Part shown: piece after piece, positions 28,885 through 37,753 of the stretch
Layout: the number at the start of each line of letters is the position of its first letter
Position numbering within the stretch: the stretch's first letter is position 1
Origin: a virus
Virus record (IMG/VR): IMGVR_UViG_3300032245_000237
Coordinates: 1 to 41,727 of that record
Length of the DNA stretch: 41,727 nt
Strand: one strand, 5' to 3'
The notes under the pieces: model-generated
What the model was told of the DNA's origin: nothing
Database searches by the model: none
The model's input: only the letters and a program-made list of their open reading frames with translations
Made by a program: the position numbers and the translations under genes

Positions 28885-30759
28885 ATGGGCTTACTAGATA
28901 GGTTCGCATCGCTAGTTGCGAGAGAAATTAATAAAGCACCTAATCTCCCTGCGGGTTCTATAACCATGACTGAACAAGAAATGGTAAATAGAAACGGAAT
29001 TATGAATCAGCAATATGGTCAATCTACATCCCTGCCTAGAAACCCTCTTTGGCCTAATGTTCCTTTTGCCCCTGGCAATCCTTTAATTCCAGGTGCGATT
29101 AACCCTGTTCGTGCAGATGGTCGCGCTGATCCACGCCGTTATGAATACCAAGTTGCGCAAAACATCAACATCACGCCAACTAAACTTATACCTTTTTCTA
29201 CCCTGCGTTCTACCGCAGATCAAGTAGATATTATTCGCCGATGTTTAGAAGTTGTTAAAAACAAACTAAGCGCTATGGACTGGGATATTACTTTCTCAGA
29301 TGATGCTTCTGAAAGAATCATGGCTGAATCTGGCAAAGACCATGTTCGCGCTATGTCTGAAGCAAGAGAAAAATATACAAGCGAAATTGCTCGCCTTCGT
29401 AATTTTTGGGAACAACCTGATAAGGCTAATGGTTATACATGGCAAGACTGGTTAAATGTTTCATTAGAAGATATTTTAGTTTTAGATGCTTGGTCAATAT
29501 GGCCACAAAAATCTGTTAATGGAGATTTGTTTGGTTTCCAAGTTCTTGATGCTTCAACCATTAAGCCATTAATTGATGATCGCGGTATGCGCCCAATGGC
29601 ACCATTTCCTGCTTTCCAACAAATCTTATTTGGCTTTCCTCGATCTGAATTTATGGCAACAAGTGAAATAGAAGATGCCGATGGTGAATTTACCGCAGAT
29701 GAATTGGCTTATCTTGTTCGCAATCGTAGAACTTGGACAGTTTATGGATTTAGTCCAGTAGAGCGAGCGCTGCCTTTGGCTGACATCTACTTGCGCCGCC
29801 AACAATGGATACGCGCTGAATATACAGATGGTGTATTGCCTGAATTACTATTTACTACTGATGCTACCTTTGGTAATAATCCAGAGTTACTTCGTGCTTA
29901 TGAAAACATTTTCAATGATGACTTATCAGGACAAACAGCACAGCGTAAACGCGCTCGCTTACTTCCTGCTGGTATGAACCCAGTCCAATTTGATGGATAT
30001 GGTGAGAAGTTTAAGGATGTATTAGATAATTATTTAATTACATCTATCTGCGGTCACTTTGGCGTATTGCCTAGTGAAATTGGATTTAGTGGCTCAGGCT
30101 CATTAGGTGCAAGTGGATTACAACAAGGTGAAACAATGTCAGGTGAGGCAATTGGTATTGCGCCATTAGCCCATTGGGTAAGCAAGCAAGTTACCAACCT
30201 TTGCTACACATTCTTAGGAATGCCACGCGAACTAGAGTTTAAGATTATGTTTGAATCAAGACTTAACACCGAATCCGAAGCGCGTAAGATGGATATTGAA
30301 ATGAAGAACGGTGGTCGTACCGTTAATGAAGCGCGTAGCGAAATGGGCTTACCTGTTATAGATACACCAGAAGCAGATATGCCAATGTTAATGTCAGGCA
30401 AATCACTTTACTTCCTATCTCCTGATGGAATAGTTGATGCTTCAACAATGAATTTAGGAATGGGTGTTGTAAGTTCATCTGATGTAGAACAAACACAAGA
30501 TGATTTAACAATTGGTGAAAAGCCATTAACTGAAACAGGCAAACCAAAACCTGATGCAAAAGAAATAATGAATGAAGATGCAAGCAAATCAGTTAAAGAG
30601 ATTAAATCTTTTCTAAAATGGATACGCAAAGGAAACTTTAAGCGTTCATTTAACTTTGAAATAGTCGAAGCAGATTACGCTGAAGTTCTAAACAAGTATG
30701 TTGGAATTGGCGATGTTGAATCTGCTAGATGGTATGCGGAGAGATATTTGGGGTTGTAA
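28885..30759 (+). CDS. Portal protein
   Basis: 624 aa, start GGAGAACAATG. MGLLDRFA start, then RYEYQVAQNINITPTKLIPF, ILRRCLEV-like VDIIRRCLEVVKNKLSAMDW, and YGFSPVERALPLADIYLRRQ. It follows terL in order and precedes MuF. The 12-mer forms the DNA channel and tail-attachment site. The C-terminal 130 residues are variable and Lys-rich. Confidence 0.85.
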   Translation: MGLLDRFASLVAREINKAPNLPAGSITMTEQEMVNRNGIMNQQYGQSTSLPRNPLWPNVPFAPGNPLIPGAINPVRADGRADPRRYEYQVAQNINITPTKLIPFSTLRSTADQVDIIRRCLEVVKNKLSAMDWDITFSDDASERIMAESGKDHVRAMSEAREKYTSEIARLRNFWEQPDKANGYTWQDWLNVSLEDILVLDAWSIWPQKSVNGDLFGFQVLDASTIKPLIDDRGMRPMAPFPAFQQILFGFPRSEFMATSEIEDADGEFTADELAYLVRNRRTWTVYGFSPVERALPLADIYLRRQQWIRAEYTDGVLPELLFTTDATFGNNPELLRAYENIFNDDLSGQTAQRKRARLLPAGMNPVQFDGYGEKFKDVLDNYLITSICGHFGVLPSEIGFSGSGSLGASGLQQGETMSGEAIGIAPLAHWVSKQVTNLCYTFLGMPRELEFKIMFESRLNTESEARKMDIEMKNGGRTVNEARSEMGLPVIDTPEADMPMLMSGKSLYFLSPDGIVDASTMNLGMGVVSSSDVEQTQDDLTIGEKPLTETGKPKPDAKEIMNEDASKSVKEIKSFLKWIRKGNFKRSFNFEIVEADYAEVLNKYVGIGDVESARWYAERYLGL

Positions 30760-31604
30760 TGAAACCCAATAGAACGCGGCTAAAGGTACAACTAGCCACA
30801 AAGCATGTCCGTTCTATTAAACTCGGTATCGAGGATATGTTCTCACCCGATGACATAGTAGATTTTTGGTTTGCTTCTAATCATCCTGTTGGTAATACAG
30901 AAACTAACGACCCTTACAAGTTAGCACCTGTACTAGCAAGGGATTGGGCAAAGATTCACATAAATTCTAAGAGTTCAGAAAAACTCTATAACGCATTAGG
31001 TAGAGTTTATGCAGATGCTTACATACTAGGTGAGGATTTAACCACCTACGAAATAGCAAGAGCCATAGGTTTAAGGAAAGCCGCGCTTAGTAAAAATAAG
31101 TTGCAGCGAGCCTTAAAGACTGACTGGAATGAATGGAAACCTGGTAACCGCGCTGCGGCTGCTTTAGTTAAACCACCTGGTGCATTACAAAGTTTGTTAG
31201 ATCAAAGAAGGATAGTAATTCAAGGTTTAACAAATACAACCTTAAGTCGAATTGGCACAGCCTTGGCTTACGGTTTAGATAAAGGCGATTCAAAGACTAC
31301 TATCGCTAATGATATTTCATCAATAATTGATGATACTGAAAGAGCATTAACTATCGCTGGTACAGAAATGAGCCGAGCAGTAGTTGAAGCAAGTAAACAA
31401 CTTTATGCCGATAGTGGTGTAGAAAAGATTGAATACTTAGTCGCAGACCCTTGTGATGAGTGTCAAGAAAACTATGATGCTTCACCAATTGATATTGGGG
31501 AGCAATTCCCAAATGGCGATCCACCAGTTCATCCGAACTGCATGTGTGATATTGCACCTTATGTTGTAGATACACAAGGTTTATTTGATAACCAAACAGA
31601 GTAA
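30759..31604 (+). CDS. MuF-like minor head protein
   Basis: 281 aa from the ATG at 30759, which overlaps the portal stop (TAATG); an in-frame start at 30729 lies inside the portal. Helical body, ending in the MuF zinc-like motif DPCDECQENYDASP ... PPVHPNCMCDI. MuF proteins sit by the portal and may be ejected. No toxin domain is fused. Confidence 0.8.
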   Translation: MKPNRTRLKVQLATKHVRSIKLGIEDMFSPDDIVDFWFASNHPVGNTETNDPYKLAPVLARDWAKIHINSKSSEKLYNALGRVYADAYILGEDLTTYEIARAIGLRKAALSKNKLQRALKTDWNEWKPGNRAAAALVKPPGALQSLLDQRRIVIQGLTNTTLSRIGTALAYGLDKGDSKTTIANDISSIIDDTERALTIAGTEMSRAVVEASKQLYADSGVEKIEYLVADPCDECQENYDASPIDIGEQFPNGDPPVHPNCMCDIAPYVVDTQGLFDNQTE

Positions 31605-31613
31605 AGGACTAAC

Positions 31614-32951
31614 ATGACCGAAACAACAAATGTCTATGCCGACATTATTAAGATGGATGATAACGGCGATGGAACACTTACCGTTTACGGAAAGGCAACT
31701 GATAGCGGATTAGACATTGACCAACAGATTTGTGATCCTGTGTGGCTTGATACTGCGATGCCAGAATGGTTCATGTCAGGTGGCAATATCCGCGAACAAC
31801 ACAGCAATATCGCTGCTGGTGTGGCTAAGGAATACGAAGCAAAGGCAGATGGACACTACATCAGCGCATTGGTAGTTGATCCTGTTTCAGTTAAGAAAGT
31901 TCAGAATCGCGTACTAAGAGGTTTCAGCATCGGTATTAAATCACCGCGTGTTGTTAAAGATACAAAGGCAGTAAATGGTCGAATCATTGATGGACAGATC
32001 GTAGAGGTCAGTTTAGTTGATAGACCAGCAAATCCAAGTTGCCAATTAGTTTTGGCAAAATCAATTAATGGTGAGAAAACACTAACGAAAGTAGAGGAAC
32101 TCTTGGAAACCAACATAGAAAAAGAAATAGCGGGAGAGCCAATGGCTATGAGTGGTGAAACCAAGACCATTCCTTCTCGTGAAGAAATGATTAGTCGTTA
32201 CGCATCTGCTCGCAAAGCAGTAGATGAGTTAATGATGGAGTGCAAGTCATACGGTTACGATGATATTGCAAAACAATATGGCGAAACAGCCGAAGAAGAA
32301 TCAATTGAAGGCCCTGCTGGTAGCGGTGCCGAACATGAACTAGGTGAAGTCAAAAAAGAAATGGTAGATCAGAACGATGATGAAACTGATCTAGCCGCTA
32401 AGTCAGCAACTCACAAATGCTTAGAATGTGGATGTAATATCCCACAAGCAACACATGGTCTAACACAGGTAGAAGTAACTGGCGCAACACCAAATAACGA
32501 AATAGCAAATGTTTCTACCGCCGTTATCTTTTCCCCAGATCAGACACCAAAGAGTGCTGAACCAGATGAGAATTCTGTTGAAGAAATATCAACAGATAAA
32601 CCCCTGCTCGCTGATGTTGATTTAATTGACATCGTTGAGAAAGCCGTAAAGAGTGCTATGAGTTCGGTAGAAGCCGAGGTCGCATTGTTAAAATCTGCAA
32701 AAGAGGCAGTAGAGAACAAGGCAATTTCACTTGAAACTGAATTAGCAACGGCAAAATCTCTCGCAATAGGTGGTGGCCCTAAACGGACAACCATAGCGAC
32801 AGGTGCTAATAAAACAAATGAATGGAAAGCCAAAGCAGATTTATACTTTGCAAAGGCCTCCTCAACAACCGATCAGATTCTTGCTAAGGGATACCGCGAT
32901 ATGGCAAAAGATTTTCTTGCCAAGTCCGAGCCTGAAGTAGAATCTAAATAA
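31614..32951 (+). CDS. Prohead protease with long scaffold-like extension
   Basis: 445 aa. The protease domain (about 1-145) has NIREQHS (catalytic His), VLRGFSIGIK (probable Ser) and IVEVSLVDRPANP, the U35/S78-like phage prohead protease pattern. After it come 300 residues: an acidic linker, a CLECGC knuckle with nearby His, and a long coiled coil (VEKAVKSAMSSVEAEVALLK then KEAVENKAISLETELATAKS). No separate scaffold gene precedes the capsid gene, so the extension probably acts as scaffold and is self-removed. Confidence 0.75.
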   Translation: MTETTNVYADIIKMDDNGDGTLTVYGKATDSGLDIDQQICDPVWLDTAMPEWFMSGGNIREQHSNIAAGVAKEYEAKADGHYISALVVDPVSVKKVQNRVLRGFSIGIKSPRVVKDTKAVNGRIIDGQIVEVSLVDRPANPSCQLVLAKSINGEKTLTKVEELLETNIEKEIAGEPMAMSGETKTIPSREEMISRYASARKAVDELMMECKSYGYDDIAKQYGETAEEESIEGPAGSGAEHELGEVKKEMVDQNDDETDLAAKSATHKCLECGCNIPQATHGLTQVEVTGATPNNEIANVSTAVIFSPDQTPKSAEPDENSVEEISTDKPLLADVDLIDIVEKAVKSAMSSVEAEVALLKSAKEAVENKAISLETELATAKSLAIGGGPKRTTIATGANKTNEWKAKADLYFAKASSTTDQILAKGYRDMAKDFLAKSEPEVESK

Positions 32952-32974
32952 CTCTTTACAGGAGAAACAAATAA

Positions 32975-34636
32975 ATGGAAAACTTAAAAGTTAAGGACTT
33001 GTTCAACGAGTCCAACCCTAAAGTTGCCGCAGAGCGCCACGAAGAATATCTTGGAGAATTAAGCAAGTCGCTTTCTTCACCACGATCATTTATGAATGGC
33101 GAAATGAGCCAAGACCCAGTTCAGGCGTTAGAAACACTTGTTGCTAACAAGTCACTAACACCAGATGCTCTTGCTTCACTACAAACTGCGCTAACTACAC
33201 AACGCGGCGTTGCAGGTGAAATCAATAAAGAAATCACCCTAACAAGTCCGTTATCAACATCATTTGCTGCTTTCGATTTGGAAGCACCAGCAAAGATGCT
33301 TACACCTCGCCCAACCCCACTTCGTAACAAGATTCCTCGTAAAAAGGGAATTGGTACTTCACGCCGCGTTAAGCGTATTACTGCTTACACAGGTACAGGT
33401 ACAGGAGTAGGAAACCTATGGCCAGGTATTACTGAAACAACACAAAACAACTTCGCTCCTGGTGCGGTTACTCCGTTCAAGTTAGAGCGCGGCCCTCAGA
33501 TTTCTTACATCGCTGATGACCTTGTGTTGCCTTACAACTCTTACTCACTATCTGACCAAGTTTCATTCGATGCAAACTTCTCAGGTTTGGGATACCAAGA
33601 CCTACGCCAACTTTCTTCAACCTCAACACTTTATGCAACAATGTTGATGGAAGAAAGAATGATGTTGTTCGCACGCGGTACTGCATCACCTTATTCTGGT
33701 TTACTCGCTGCTCCTGGAACACCTGTTCTAACTGCTCGCGCTGCTACTGGAACTGAAACAGCAATCTCAGGTGCAACTAGCAAAGTATGGGTACAAGTAA
33801 CTGCTTCTGCTGGCGCATTCGGTGAATCTGCTATGTCAGCAACAGCAAATGTCGCCGTATCTGGTGGCGATGTTGTTGCAGTAACTATTCCAGCCGTATC
33901 AGGCGCAGTTGGATACAATGTCTATGTTGGAACAGGATCATCTGAACCAGCACAAGGCGCAATCTGGTTTGATGGAACAACAGCACCTCGTACATTTGTA
34001 ATTCAAGGAGCGCTTCCTACTTCAGGTAAGAGCGCACTTGCAGTTGCTACTTTACAGGCTGCTGGAGATGACCTTTCTGCATACGCAACTGGTTATGATG
34101 GAATTCTTCCAACAGTTCTTGGTGCTAATACTGGTTACAACAACTATATTGGTACTACATTCAGCACCAGCAACCCTGGCGTTGAGTATCAGACTGTGTT
34201 CTACAACTTGTACAACAATGTTAAGGCTGACCCTGATGAGATTCTTATCAACGGTTCAGACCGTAAGCAATTGTCTGATGCAATTAAGAATGGTTCAACT
34301 GCTAACTACCGTATTAATCTACAACAGAATGATGTTGGAGATTATGTAGGTGGAGCAACTATCGGTGCCTTAAACAACGAAATTACAGGCAAGATGGTTC
34401 CAATTACCGTTCACCCATGGCTAACACAAGGTGTTTCACCTGTTATGTCATACACACTTCCAATCCCTGATACAGAGGTATCAGATGTTTGGGCAGCGAT
34501 CAATGTTCAGGATTACATGGGTATTCAATGGCCAGTAGTTCAGTTCACATACGACTTCTCAACATACTTCCGAGGAACTTTCTTCTGCTACGCACCAGCG
34601 TGGAATGGAGCAGTTTCAGGAATTCAGAATGTGTAA
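32975..34636 (+). CDS. Major capsid protein with Ig/FN3-like insertion
   Basis: 553 aa. HK97-fold features: LSTSFAAFDLEAPAKMLTPR then PTPLRNKIPR, MLMEERMMLFA, and a C-terminal PVMSYTLPIPDTEVSDVWAA then QDYMGIQWPVV. Residues about 248-350 form an inserted beta domain (GTPVLTARAATGTETAISGA ... VAVTIPAVSGAVGYNVYVGT ... FVIQGALPTSG) with FN3/Ig character, making the protein longer than most in the family. It would project from the capsid surface. Confidence 0.8.
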   Translation: MENLKVKDLFNESNPKVAAERHEEYLGELSKSLSSPRSFMNGEMSQDPVQALETLVANKSLTPDALASLQTALTTQRGVAGEINKEITLTSPLSTSFAAFDLEAPAKMLTPRPTPLRNKIPRKKGIGTSRRVKRITAYTGTGTGVGNLWPGITETTQNNFAPGAVTPFKLERGPQISYIADDLVLPYNSYSLSDQVSFDANFSGLGYQDLRQLSSTSTLYATMLMEERMMLFARGTASPYSGLLAAPGTPVLTARAATGTETAISGATSKVWVQVTASAGAFGESAMSATANVAVSGGDVVAVTIPAVSGAVGYNVYVGTGSSEPAQGAIWFDGTTAPRTFVIQGALPTSGKSALAVATLQAAGDDLSAYATGYDGILPTVLGANTGYNNYIGTTFSTSNPGVEYQTVFYNLYNNVKADPDEILINGSDRKQLSDAIKNGSTANYRINLQQNDVGDYVGGATIGALNNEITGKMVPITVHPWLTQGVSPVMSYTLPIPDTEVSDVWAAINVQDYMGIQWPVVQFTYDFSTYFRGTFFCYAPAWNGAVSGIQNV

Positions 34637-34653
34637 TAAGTAATTAACTAAAT

Positions 34654-34687
34654 AAGGGTGTGTCTATAAACGGCACACCCTTGTTTC
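34654..34687 (+). terminator. Hairpin after major capsid gene
   Basis: Perfect 9-bp stem AAGGGTGTG (34654-34662) / CACACCCTT (34674-34682), then GTTTC. Little T-run, so partial termination or RNA stabilisation of the capsid message is likely. Confidence 0.6.
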
Positions 34688-34700
34688 GAAGGAGGGTAAT

Positions 34701-34991
34701 ATGTCAAGAATAATTCCACCACAAGGCTTAAAAGAAATATCAGTAGAAACAAAGCGAGGCACAAGAGTAATCAGGGCGGGCAAAGACGGTTTATTTAATG
34801 TAGAAAACCCAAAGTTAGCAAAGAAATTAAAGGCAGAAGGCTTAGGCGAAGCAGGATTAAATGGATACAGCACTAGCGGCGGATTCCCATGTTCAAGTTG
34901 TGGATTCGGCAGTTGGTTTAAGAAATGTTCGCGCTGCGGGCATGATAACGAACGAATAGAGATGGATGGATCAAGTGTCACAAGCGATTAA
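34701..34991 (+). CDS. Small head protein with zinc ribbon
   Basis: 96 aa, AAGGAGGG before the ATG. The N-terminal part ISVETKRGTRVIRAGKDGLF then NVENPKLAKKLKAEG is the pattern of small actinophage proteins directly after the capsid gene. The C-terminal FPCSSCGFGSWFKKCSRCGH is a zinc ribbon. Probable head-completion or capsid-associated protein. Overlaps the next start by 26 nt. Confidence 0.6.
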   Translation: MSRIIPPQGLKEISVETKRGTRVIRAGKDGLFNVENPKLAKKLKAEGLGEAGLNGYSTSGGFPCSSCGFGSWFKKCSRCGHDNERIEMDGSSVTSD

Positions 34992-35874
34992 TCCCACAAC
35001 ACAACAGTTCTCAACGCCTTACTTGACCCTTCAAGAATACAAAGATGCGCCTACTGCAATTGATATTAATAACCTTGTTTTTAATTCTCAAGACCCATTA
35101 GCGCAAGATAACGAATTAAGTAATGTTATTGCTCGCGCTTCCTCATGGGTAGATACTTATTGCAATCAGGTATTAGGTGCTACACACGAAACAGAAACCC
35201 AACGCGCTCGCATTAGTTCAGATGGTTATATTAAATTCCACCCACGCTACAACCCTATTATTGCTTTAACCGATCTATGGTTTGGTAATCCATCAACTAA
35301 TCTTGTTCAAGCGCAAAATGTACAAAGTGCATGGCTTGAGAACCAACAAGTTCTTTATCCTTATGCTTTCCAAAGTTCTCTTTATACTTCCCAAGGCCCA
35401 TTACAATTTGGAGCGCCTACAACATCTGATAATTTAGTTTATCTAAAATATACTTATGTAAATGGTTATGCTAATACCTTAATTGCAACCGCCGTTGAAA
35501 CAGATTCAAGCCTTACGGTTGTAGATGGAACAGGCATTACCGCAGGACTACACCTAAAAATTTATGATGGCATTTATAGTGAGAATGTAACTGTTGATGA
35601 TACTTATGTGTTTGGATCAACGACTGTTCCGCTAACAAGACCTTTGTTCTATTCCCATAATGCAGGTGCATCTATTTCAGCATTACCACCAGCAATTAAA
35701 GAAGCAACAATTCTTGCTACAACTGGAATGCTTAAAATTCGCGGAGATGCTTCAATGACTATGGCTATTGGAACTCAACCAAGTAGCGCAGGTGCAGCAG
35801 ATGTATCTCAAAATATTGGTAATGATATGGCTATGGCGATGGATTTACTGAAACCATACCGCAGGATTAGATAA
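34966..35874 (+). CDS. Head-tail connector/adaptor
   Basis: 302 aa. Helical N-terminal part (TLQEYKDAPTAI ... LSNVIARASSWVDTYCNQVL) and strand-rich middle (YIKFHPRYNPIIALTDLWFG). The ending helix ATILATTGMLKIRGDASM fits the adaptor (gp6/gp15-like) group. A middle domain (ATAVETDSSLTVVDGTGITA) is an extra beta insertion. Start ATG at 34966; a GTG at 34975 is possible. Confidence 0.65.
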   Translation: MDQVSQAINPTTQQFSTPYLTLQEYKDAPTAIDINNLVFNSQDPLAQDNELSNVIARASSWVDTYCNQVLGATHETETQRARISSDGYIKFHPRYNPIIALTDLWFGNPSTNLVQAQNVQSAWLENQQVLYPYAFQSSLYTSQGPLQFGAPTTSDNLVYLKYTYVNGYANTLIATAVETDSSLTVVDGTGITAGLHLKIYDGIYSENVTVDDTYVFGSTTVPLTRPLFYSHNAGASISALPPAIKEATILATTGMLKIRGDASMTMAIGTQPSSAGAADVSQNIGNDMAMAMDLLKPYRRIR

Positions 35875-36386
35875 TGTCACGCTCCACCGTTCGAGAAGCG
35901 GTGCGAAACTGGATCGCAACTGCACAATTAGATACTTTGAATCAAACACTATCTTCCTTCCCAAAGCGTATAAATTTTCAAGTAAACGCCTTTCCAGGAC
36001 AAAGTTCACGCGCAGCAGCCGTAGTCTTTATTGAAAACGAACAAGAAATGCGTATTGCTATTGGTGGAGTTTCGCCAATGAATACAGGTGGCGCTGGTAA
36101 AGGTTGGAAGCGCGTTGATTATGGAATTGCTCTACAAGTATTCCACCATTCACTTCAGAGAAATGCTGAAGATGCTATGGCGGATTTTGACTGCTTAGTA
36201 GATGCGATAAAAGAAAGATTAAGGGCGGGTCAGCATACTCTTGGAGTAGAAAACCCAAACATAATCTGGCAAGCAGCAGAACCAGGAATAGATGTCCAAT
36301 ACGGTGAACCACTAACTAACGAAGGTGGAGCAACTGAAACTTGGGCTGCTATTCGTTTTACAGTAACCGAAATGATTGAATCATAG
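35874..36386 (+). CDS. Head-tail completion / tail terminator-like protein
   Basis: 170 aa, TAATG start. Strand and helix order (INFQVNAFPGQSSRAAAVVF then IENEQEMRIAI; WKRVDYGIALQVFHHSLQRN then AEDAMADFDCLVDAIKERL) matches tail terminator proteins (gpU-like) that cap the tail tube. Assignment by position and pattern. Confidence 0.6.
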   Translation: MSRSTVREAVRNWIATAQLDTLNQTLSSFPKRINFQVNAFPGQSSRAAAVVFIENEQEMRIAIGGVSPMNTGGAGKGWKRVDYGIALQVFHHSLQRNAEDAMADFDCLVDAIKERLRAGQHTLGVENPNIIWQAAEPGIDVQYGEPLTNEGGATETWAAIRFTVTEMIES

Positions 36387-36394
36387 GAGAATCC

Positions 36395-36643
36395 ATGGCC
36401 CGTTATACATACAACGGTGAAGGAAGTAGAACATTTCCATCACTAGGTATTACCGTCAAAAAGGGTGAATCATTTGATGGCCCAGAAGGATTAAGGGCTA
36501 GAGGATTATCTCTTGCTCAATCTGCGCCTAAAGCCGCACCTGCGGTATCAGAAGCACCAAAAGAAGCGGTAAAAGAAAAAGCAAAAGAAATAATTAAAGA
36601 AGACAAACCGTCAGCCTCGACTGACATTACAGCAGGAGCGTGA
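36395..36643 (+). CDS. Small Ala/Lys-rich head-tail protein
   Basis: 82 aa, AGGAG site. Residues 1-40 hold a small beta segment (YTYNGEGSRTFPSLGITVKK then GESFDGPEGL), and the rest is an Ala/Pro/Lys tail (PKAAPAVSEAPKEAVKEKAK). The N-terminal pattern is seen in small connector-region proteins; function unknown. Confidence 0.55.
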   Translation: MARYTYNGEGSRTFPSLGITVKKGESFDGPEGLRARGLSLAQSAPKAAPAVSEAPKEAVKEKAKEIIKEDKPSASTDITAGA

Positions 36644-36648
36644 AATAA

Positions 36649-37638
36649 ATGGCATCAGCAAAACCATCAGTACGCAGTTATGTGGGCGTTGCTTTAGAAG
36701 TAACACCAGGCACCCCAGTAGCAGCAACAGATTTTATTCCTTTAATGAAAGATTCATTAAAGCCAGTAGATATTATCGCACCACTCTATGACACAGGGTT
36801 ACGCGGTTCAATGGCTACTAATTACAATTACATCCAAGGTCGCCGTCATACTGAAATTGATCTTGGTGGCCCAGTATTCGCTGACACAGTTGGATATTGG
36901 CTAGGTGGAATTATGGGTTCAGTTGCTACAACTGGCGTAACCGCACCTTATACACACACAATTACCTTAAAGAACGCAACAGGTATTGGCGCAGATGCAC
37001 AACCTACATCTTTCACTATTGAAGATATGTATGTTGCTAACAACCGCGAATATCCAGGTTGCAAAGTAACAAACTTTACCCTTACCTTTAATTCAGAAGG
37101 TATGTTGGAATACACCGCTAAATTAATGGGTTGGCCTTCAGTTACAACCTCAGTTGCTACACCAACATTTAGTGATGTTGTTCCTACTCCAGTATGGCGT
37201 GGTGAAGTATCAGTAGGTGGCGATGTTATTGGTTATACAACCGATGGTTCAGTTACTTGCACACGCGCAGCCGAAGCAATCTTTGGAATTAACACAGAAC
37301 AAGGCCCATACGAAATATTTGTAGGCGCTTTAGATTCAACTGGTAATTTCACTTTTGTTATGGAAAATGATGACCAACTCCTAGAGTTCTTAAACAATAC
37401 TCAACCTGAATTAATTGTTACCTTTACTCAAGGTGCTGGCGCTACACAAACAAGTATCATATTCCATGTTGGAAAAGGTGCTTACACAACCGCAGCAATT
37501 GATCGTTCAGGCGACCATGTTGCAATCGCAGTTGATTTTGCAGCAATCGCTACAACTGGTGATGCTGGTGCAACTGGCGGATATAGCCCAATTACTTGGG
37601 TACTAGAGAATGCTGTTGTTGCTGACACATATCAGTAA
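36649..37638 (+). CDS. Major tail (tube) protein
   Basis: 329 aa. ASAKPSVRSYVGVALEVTPG then TPVAATDFIPL opens as many actinophage major tail proteins do. After it come GRRHTEIDLGGPVFADTVGY, NNREYPGCKVTNFTLTFNSE and LEYTAKLMGWPS, typical of the tube fold. Position before the chaperone pair and tape measure supports it. The C-terminal 100 residues are a second beta domain. Confidence 0.8.
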   Translation: MASAKPSVRSYVGVALEVTPGTPVAATDFIPLMKDSLKPVDIIAPLYDTGLRGSMATNYNYIQGRRHTEIDLGGPVFADTVGYWLGGIMGSVATTGVTAPYTHTITLKNATGIGADAQPTSFTIEDMYVANNREYPGCKVTNFTLTFNSEGMLEYTAKLMGWPSVTTSVATPTFSDVVPTPVWRGEVSVGGDVIGYTTDGSVTCTRAAEAIFGINTEQGPYEIFVGALDSTGNFTFVMENDDQLLEFLNNTQPELIVTFTQGAGATQTSIIFHVGKGAYTTAAIDRSGDHVAIAVDFAAIATTGDAGATGGYSPITWVLENAVVADTYQ

Positions 37639-37653
37639 CTAATAGCGCAGAAC

Positions 37654-37717
37654 GGTAAGTGGGGATTTGTTGTAGTGGTAATACCGCCTTCCTATTATCA
37701 CTCCAGCCCCACTTACC
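37654..37717 (+). ncRNA. Long structured element between tail tube and chaperone genes
   Basis: Outer perfect 11-bp stem GGTAAGTGGGG (37654-37664) / CCCCACTTACC (37707-37717). Inner 10-bp stem AGTGGTAATA (37674-37683) / TATTATCACT (37693-37702) with one G-T pair and a 9-nt loop CCGCCTTCC. No T-run follows; a TATAAT lies at 37719-37724. Could be an RNA processing or attenuation element, or part of a promoter region. Confidence 0.55.
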
Positions 37718-37718
37718 C

Positions 37719-37724
37719 TATAAT
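37719..37724 (+). promoter_or_regulatory. TATAAT -10-like box before tail chaperone gene
   Basis: Consensus TATAAT lies 30 nt before the ATG at 37754, directly after the structured stem. The -35 is weak (TTATCA at 18 nt), and it would sit inside the stem, so folding and promoter use may compete. Confidence 0.35.
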
Positions 37725-37753
37725 CAGCGAAGGCAAACTATGGAAGGAAAACC

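Noticed and set aside
30759-31604. Toxin domain on the MuF-like protein
   Set aside because: The protein ends shortly after the MuF motif, leaving no room for an ADP-ribosyltransferase or nuclease domain.
37660-37717. Possible tRNA-Gly gene
   Set aside because: D-arm and anticodon-like parts resemble tRNA-Gly(UCC), but there is no T-arm (GGTTCGA-type), no matched anticodon stem and no CCA end. Better described as a two-tier stem.
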